A stretch of DNA of 64,000 nt, taken from positions 1 to 64,000 of the forward strand of contig NZ_JADOTT010000005.1 in the NCBI RefSeq assembly GCF_016817355.1, written 5' to 3'. Below, in pieces: positions 61,382-64,000 of the stretch (position 1 is its first letter; each line of letters starts with the position of its first letter). The notes beneath the pieces were generated by a model that was not told the origin of the DNA, searched no databases, and worked only from the letters and a program-made list of their open reading frames with translations. A program made the position numbers and the translations under genes. Source of the DNA: Maricaulis parjimensis. GTDB taxonomy: Bacteria > Pseudomonadota > Alphaproteobacteria > Caulobacterales > Maricaulaceae.

Positions 61382-62077
61382 TCAGGAGGCGGCTTTTTCC
61401 TCGACCGGGTCACGCAGCACATAGCCACGGCCCCAGACGGTTTCGATGAAATGCTCGCCCTGGGTGGCCGCTGCCAGCTTCTTGCGGAGCTTACAGATGA
61501 AGACGTCGATGATCTTCAGTTCCGGCTCGTCCATGCCACCATAAAGGTGGTTCAGGAACATTTCCTTGGTGAGCGTCGTTCCCTTGCGCAGGGAGAGCAG
61601 CTCCAGCATCTGGTATTCCTTGCCGGTCAGGTGCACGCGCTGGCCTTCGACCTCGACCGTCTTGGCGTCGAGGTTCACGGCAATGGAACCGGTACGGATG
61701 ATGGACTGGGAATGGCCCTTGGAGCGGCGGACGATGGCGTGAATACGCGCGATCATCTCATCCTTGTGGAAGGGCTTGGTCATGTAGTCGTCGGCGCCAC
61801 AGCCCAGACCCCGGACCTTGTTGTCGATGTCGGCATTGCCGGTCAGGATCAGGATCGGCGTGTCGATTTTCGACATGCGCAGCGTCTTCAGGACATCGAA
61901 GCCCGGCATGTCGGGCAGGTTCAGGTCCAGAAGAATGATGTCGTAGTCGTAGAGCTTGCCGAGATCGACACCCTCTTCGCCCAGGTCAGTTGTATAGATA
62001 TTGAAGCCGTCAGACTTCAGCATCAGTTCGATGGACTGGGCAGTCGCCCGATCGTCCTCAATCAGAAGAACCCGCAT
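61382..62077 (-). CDS. ctrA: Cell-cycle master response regulator CtrA
   Basis: CtrA is an OmpR-type response regulator that controls flagellar, pili and division genes and, in Caulobacter, blocks replication. The 231-aa protein has Asp51 in [13 protein letters not shown], Lys in [11 protein letters not shown], and an OmpR winged-helix domain with [27 protein letters not shown] residues and [10 protein letters not shown]. It starts [20 protein letters not shown]. The upstream region carries GANTC and TTAA motifs. In relatives ChpT is its phosphate donor. Confidence 0.98.
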   Translation of the reverse strand: MRVLLIEDDRATAQSIELMLKSDGFNIYTTDLGEEGVDLGKLYDYDIILLDLNLPDMPGFDVLKTLRMSKIDTPILILTGNADIDNKVRGLGCGADDYMTKPFHKDEMIARIHAIVRRSKGHSQSIIRTGSIAVNLDAKTVEVEGQRVHLTGKEYQMLELLSLRKGTTLTKEMFLNHLYGGMDEPELKIIDVFICKLRKKLAAATQGEHFIETVWGRGYVLRDPVEEKAAS

Positions 62078-62601
62078 TGGTTCGCCTCCGGTTTGCCTTA
62101 CCGGACGAATCAGTGCCGCCCGGCCTCACCTCGTGATTAACCTTATTTGGACGCTAGGCGGAAACCCTTAACGAAAGTTAACTGCGGCTTGACCCTGTTT
62201 CAGAATCGTCAGGAAAGCTGAATCGCGCTGGGCGGCTTGATTCGCAAATCGCGTTAACCATTCAAGGGTTAACGCGGCCGGGAATGCCGGAAATGACTCA
62301 AATCATTGTGGATTGATCAAATATAACACGCATAAAGTATAGCCAGTTGCGGCCCCTCAAGTGCGGGTTTGAACACGGGTTTGACCGGTTTTCAGGGCTC
62401 CGAACCCCCGATTCCGTTTTCCACACCTGAATTCACTCTATTCGGGACTCGAATCGGGAATCGGAGTCCGGCCGCACTGATTTCAGTCGAATTTAGCCTG
62501 CAAAAAATGCCGGGTGTTTACACGAACGCAACCGGCTGGGCCGTAGAGTGCGTCCTGTCCGGTACCCAACACCGGGTGTTGATGAGGCGGGCTGACCCGT
62601 A
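62078..62601. promoter_or_regulatory. ctrA-fliI intergenic regulatory region with GANTC and TTAA sites
   Basis: This 524-bp gap holds no gene. It has ten GANTC sites between 62107 and 62468 (62107, 62203, 62220, 62239, 62295, 62410, 62446, 62451, 62458, 62464), five of them within 62410-62468. TTAA-CGAAAG-TTAAC occurs at 62168-62182 and a GTTAACC...GGTTAAC palindrome at 62253-62273. An AT-rich stretch spans about 62300-62345. It probably contains promoters of both ctrA and fliI, with CtrA and CcrM-dependent control. Confidence 0.72.
62567..62581. promoter_or_regulatory. CAACACC palindrome upstream of fliI
   Basis: CAACACC and GGTGTTG face each other with a 1-bp centre, 21 bp upstream of the fliI start. 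It could be an operator or part of an RNA hairpin near the ribosome-binding site. No known regulator was matched. Confidence 0.4.
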
Positions 62602-63948
62602 ATGATGCAAACTTTGATCGATCGCGTTGAGCGCCTGGATGATCGCGTGCTGGAAGGCCGCGTGAGTGCGCTCAATGGTTTGCTCGTTGAAGCAGAGGGT
62701 CCCAAGGCGGGCCTCTCTCTCGGCGCGCATGCCTGTATCGAGACGTCTGCGGGCACTGCCGAATGCGAGATTGTGGGTTTCCGGGGTGAGACGGCCCTGA
62801 TGATGCCCTTCGGCCCGTTGGAAGGTGTCCGGCCGGGCGCGAAAGTTCTTCTGCAGCCCGAAGCGGCCCGTGTCCGGCCTTCGCAGTCCTGGCTGGGACG
62901 CGTGCTGGACGGTTTCGGCCGGCCGCTGGACGGGCAGGGTGCATTGAGTGAGGGGAGCCATCCCTATCCGCTCAAGGGCAATCCGCCGAGCGCTCATGGA
63001 CGGGCCCGTCTGGGCGACCGTCTGGATATGGGCGTCCGGGTGCTGAATGGTTTCATTCCGATGCGGCGCGGTCAGCGTCTCGGTATTTTCGCCGGCTCCG
63101 GCGTTGGCAAGTCCGTGCTCATGTCGATGCTGGCGCGGGCCTGCGATGCCGACGTCATCGTAATCGGCCTGATCGGCGAACGGGGCCGTGAAGCCCGTGA
63201 GTTTGTCGAGGATGTGCTGGGCCCGGAAGGCCGCAAGCGCTCCGTCGTTATTACCGAGACGTCCGATGCGCCGGCCCTGGCCCGTCGCCAGGCGGCCCAT
63301 CTGACCCTGACCACGGCGGAATATTTCCGCGACCAGGGTCTCGACGTCCTCTGCCTGATGGACAGTGTCACCCGTTTTGCCCTCGCTCAGCGCGAGATCG
63401 GCTTGGCCGCCGGTGAACCGCCGACGACACGCGGCTATACGCCGTCTGTCTTTGCGGAACTGCCGCGTCTTCTGGAACGGGCCGGTCCGGGACCGGAACG
63501 TCAGGATGGCGGCAAGACCGGCACCATCACCGGCCTGTTCACGGTTCTGGTGGATGGTGATGACCATAACGAGCCGATCGCCGATGCCGTGCGCGGTATC
63601 CTGGACGGTCACGTCGTGATGAGCCGCTCGATCGCCGAGCGGGGTCGCTATCCGGCCATTGATGTTCTCAAATCGGTCAGCCGGACCGCGCCGGAGGTCT
63701 ATGACCCCGAGCAGCGTCCCTTTGTGGCCGAAGCACGCAAGCTTCTGTCGGCCTATGCCGACATGGAAGAATTGATCCGACTGGGGGCTTACACCCAGGG
63801 ATCGAACCCGGTGGTGGACCGGGCAATTGCTCTCAACGAACCGTTGGAAGCATTCCTCGGACAGCAAAAAGACGAGGCGGCGGATATCCCGTCGACCTTC
63901 GCCATGCTGGCCGAGATTTTGGGTGGTGGTAAAGGAGAGCGCTCATGA
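62602..63948 (+). CDS. fliI: Flagellum-specific ATPase FliI
   Basis: FliI energises the flagellar type III export gate. The 448-aa protein has the F1-beta-like Walker [15 protein letters not shown] (near residue 160), Walker [11 protein letters not shown], and the catalytic region [20 protein letters not shown] lies upstream of the ATG. It starts the fliI-fliJ operon and shares its promoter region with the divergent ctrA, so control by CtrA is expected, as in Caulobacter. Confidence 0.97.
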   Translation: MMQTLIDRVERLDDRVLEGRVSALNGLLVEAEGPKAGLSLGAHACIETSAGTAECEIVGFRGETALMMPFGPLEGVRPGAKVLLQPEAARVRPSQSWLGRVLDGFGRPLDGQGALSEGSHPYPLKGNPPSAHGRARLGDRLDMGVRVLNGFIPMRRGQRLGIFAGSGVGKSVLMSMLARACDADVIVIGLIGERGREAREFVEDVLGPEGRKRSVVITETSDAPALARRQAAHLTLTTAEYFRDQGLDVLCLMDSVTRFALAQREIGLAAGEPPTTRGYTPSVFAELPRLLERAGPGPERQDGGKTGTITGLFTVLVDGDDHNEPIADAVRGILDGHVVMSRSIAERGRYPAIDVLKSVSRTAPEVYDPEQRPFVAEARKLLSAYADMEELIRLGAYTQGSNPVVDRAIALNEPLEAFLGQQKDEAADIPSTFAMLAEILGGGKGERS

Positions 63949-64000
63949 CACGCTCGCATGAACCCCTGATCCGGTTGGCCCGGTTCAAGGTCGAAGAATT
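63945..64000 (+). CDS. fliJ: FliJ flagellar export chaperone (partial)
   Basis: The gene begins at an ATG overlapping the fliI stop by 4 bp and runs off the window edge. The visible residues, [18 protein letters not shown], start with a basic helical segment typical of FliJ, which stimulates FliI. AAAGGAGAGC precedes the ATG. Identification rests mostly on its position after fliI. Confidence 0.75.
   Translation, partial: MTRSHEPLIRLARFKVEE

Overview
This window looks like the chromosome of a high-GC alphaproteobacterium from the dimorphic, prosthecate group (Caulobacterales/Maricaulales, e.g. a Maricaulis- or Hyphomonas-like organism). The reasons are a near-unmistakable CtrA, a ChpT-type phosphotransferase, a TipF-type degenerate EAL protein, several alphaproteobacterial DUF families (DUF3035, DUF2093, DUF4167, DUF4170), an alphaproteobacterial sigma-32-type promoter plus CIRCE at groESL, and a dense GANTC (CcrM-type methylation site) cluster upstream of ctrA. 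No tRNA, rRNA or CRISPR array was seen. About 63 protein genes are supported, nearly all housekeeping or conserved. The species assignment is inference.

Layout. 0-2.5 kb: groEL/groES (minus) with heat-shock control. 2.4-6.6 kb: OmpA-family lipoprotein, tipF, a HAD hydrolase, and a cheZ/cheY pair on the minus strand. 6.7-14.4 kb: plus-strand housekeeping run maoC-ribF-ileS-lspA-DUF3035-mutL. 14.4-19.8 kb: rsmD, rluB-like, tadA, TfoX-like, an amidohydrolase-like protein without its catalytic barrel, GNAT, TauE and several small membrane proteins. 19.8-25 kb: a phosphotransferase, a secreted amidohydrolase, then a patch of acquired DNA. In that patch a decayed second copy of the purD 3' end, a family of short repeats and a low-GC membrane-protein gene separate the amidohydrolase from intact purD. 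25-38 kb: xseA, DUF2093, an M23 peptidase, and the lipid A/LPS cluster (DUF374-waaA-lpxK-lpxL) facing a CtpA-like phosphatase. These are followed by a GAF/PAS histidine kinase, an MsbA-like ABC exporter, DUF4170 and pmbA. 38-54 kb: oxidoreductase, aminotransferase, prfA-prmC, DUF4167, MATE, MOSC, clpB, arsC, a two-DTG aspartic protease and an M23 peptidase. 54-64 kb: chpT, then cheA-cheW-cheY-cheB-cheR, an unknown periplasmic protein, ctrA, and the divergent fliI-fliJ operon.

Functional logic. The two ends of the window hold motility and cell-cycle control. CheZ/CheY and TipF act at the flagellar motor and pole. ChpT relays phosphate to CtrA in relatives, and CtrA controls flagellar genes such as fliI, whose start region faces ctrA across a 524-bp regulatory space. 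The middle holds envelope biogenesis (lipid A, LPS, lipoprotein processing, peptidoglycan hydrolases), translation quality (IleS, PrfA, PrmC, RsmD, TadA) and protein folding (GroESL, ClpB).

Most worth a second look: the GANTC/TTAA regulatory clusters upstream of ctrA and of the GAF/PAS kinase; the purD-adjacent mini-island with its repeat family; tandem FliM-like peptides in CheA and CheZ that may dock CheY; the barrel-less amidohydrolase; roughly 75-bp direct repeats around the aspartic protease gene; and an ABC transporter that lacks a normal start codon where its homology would begin.
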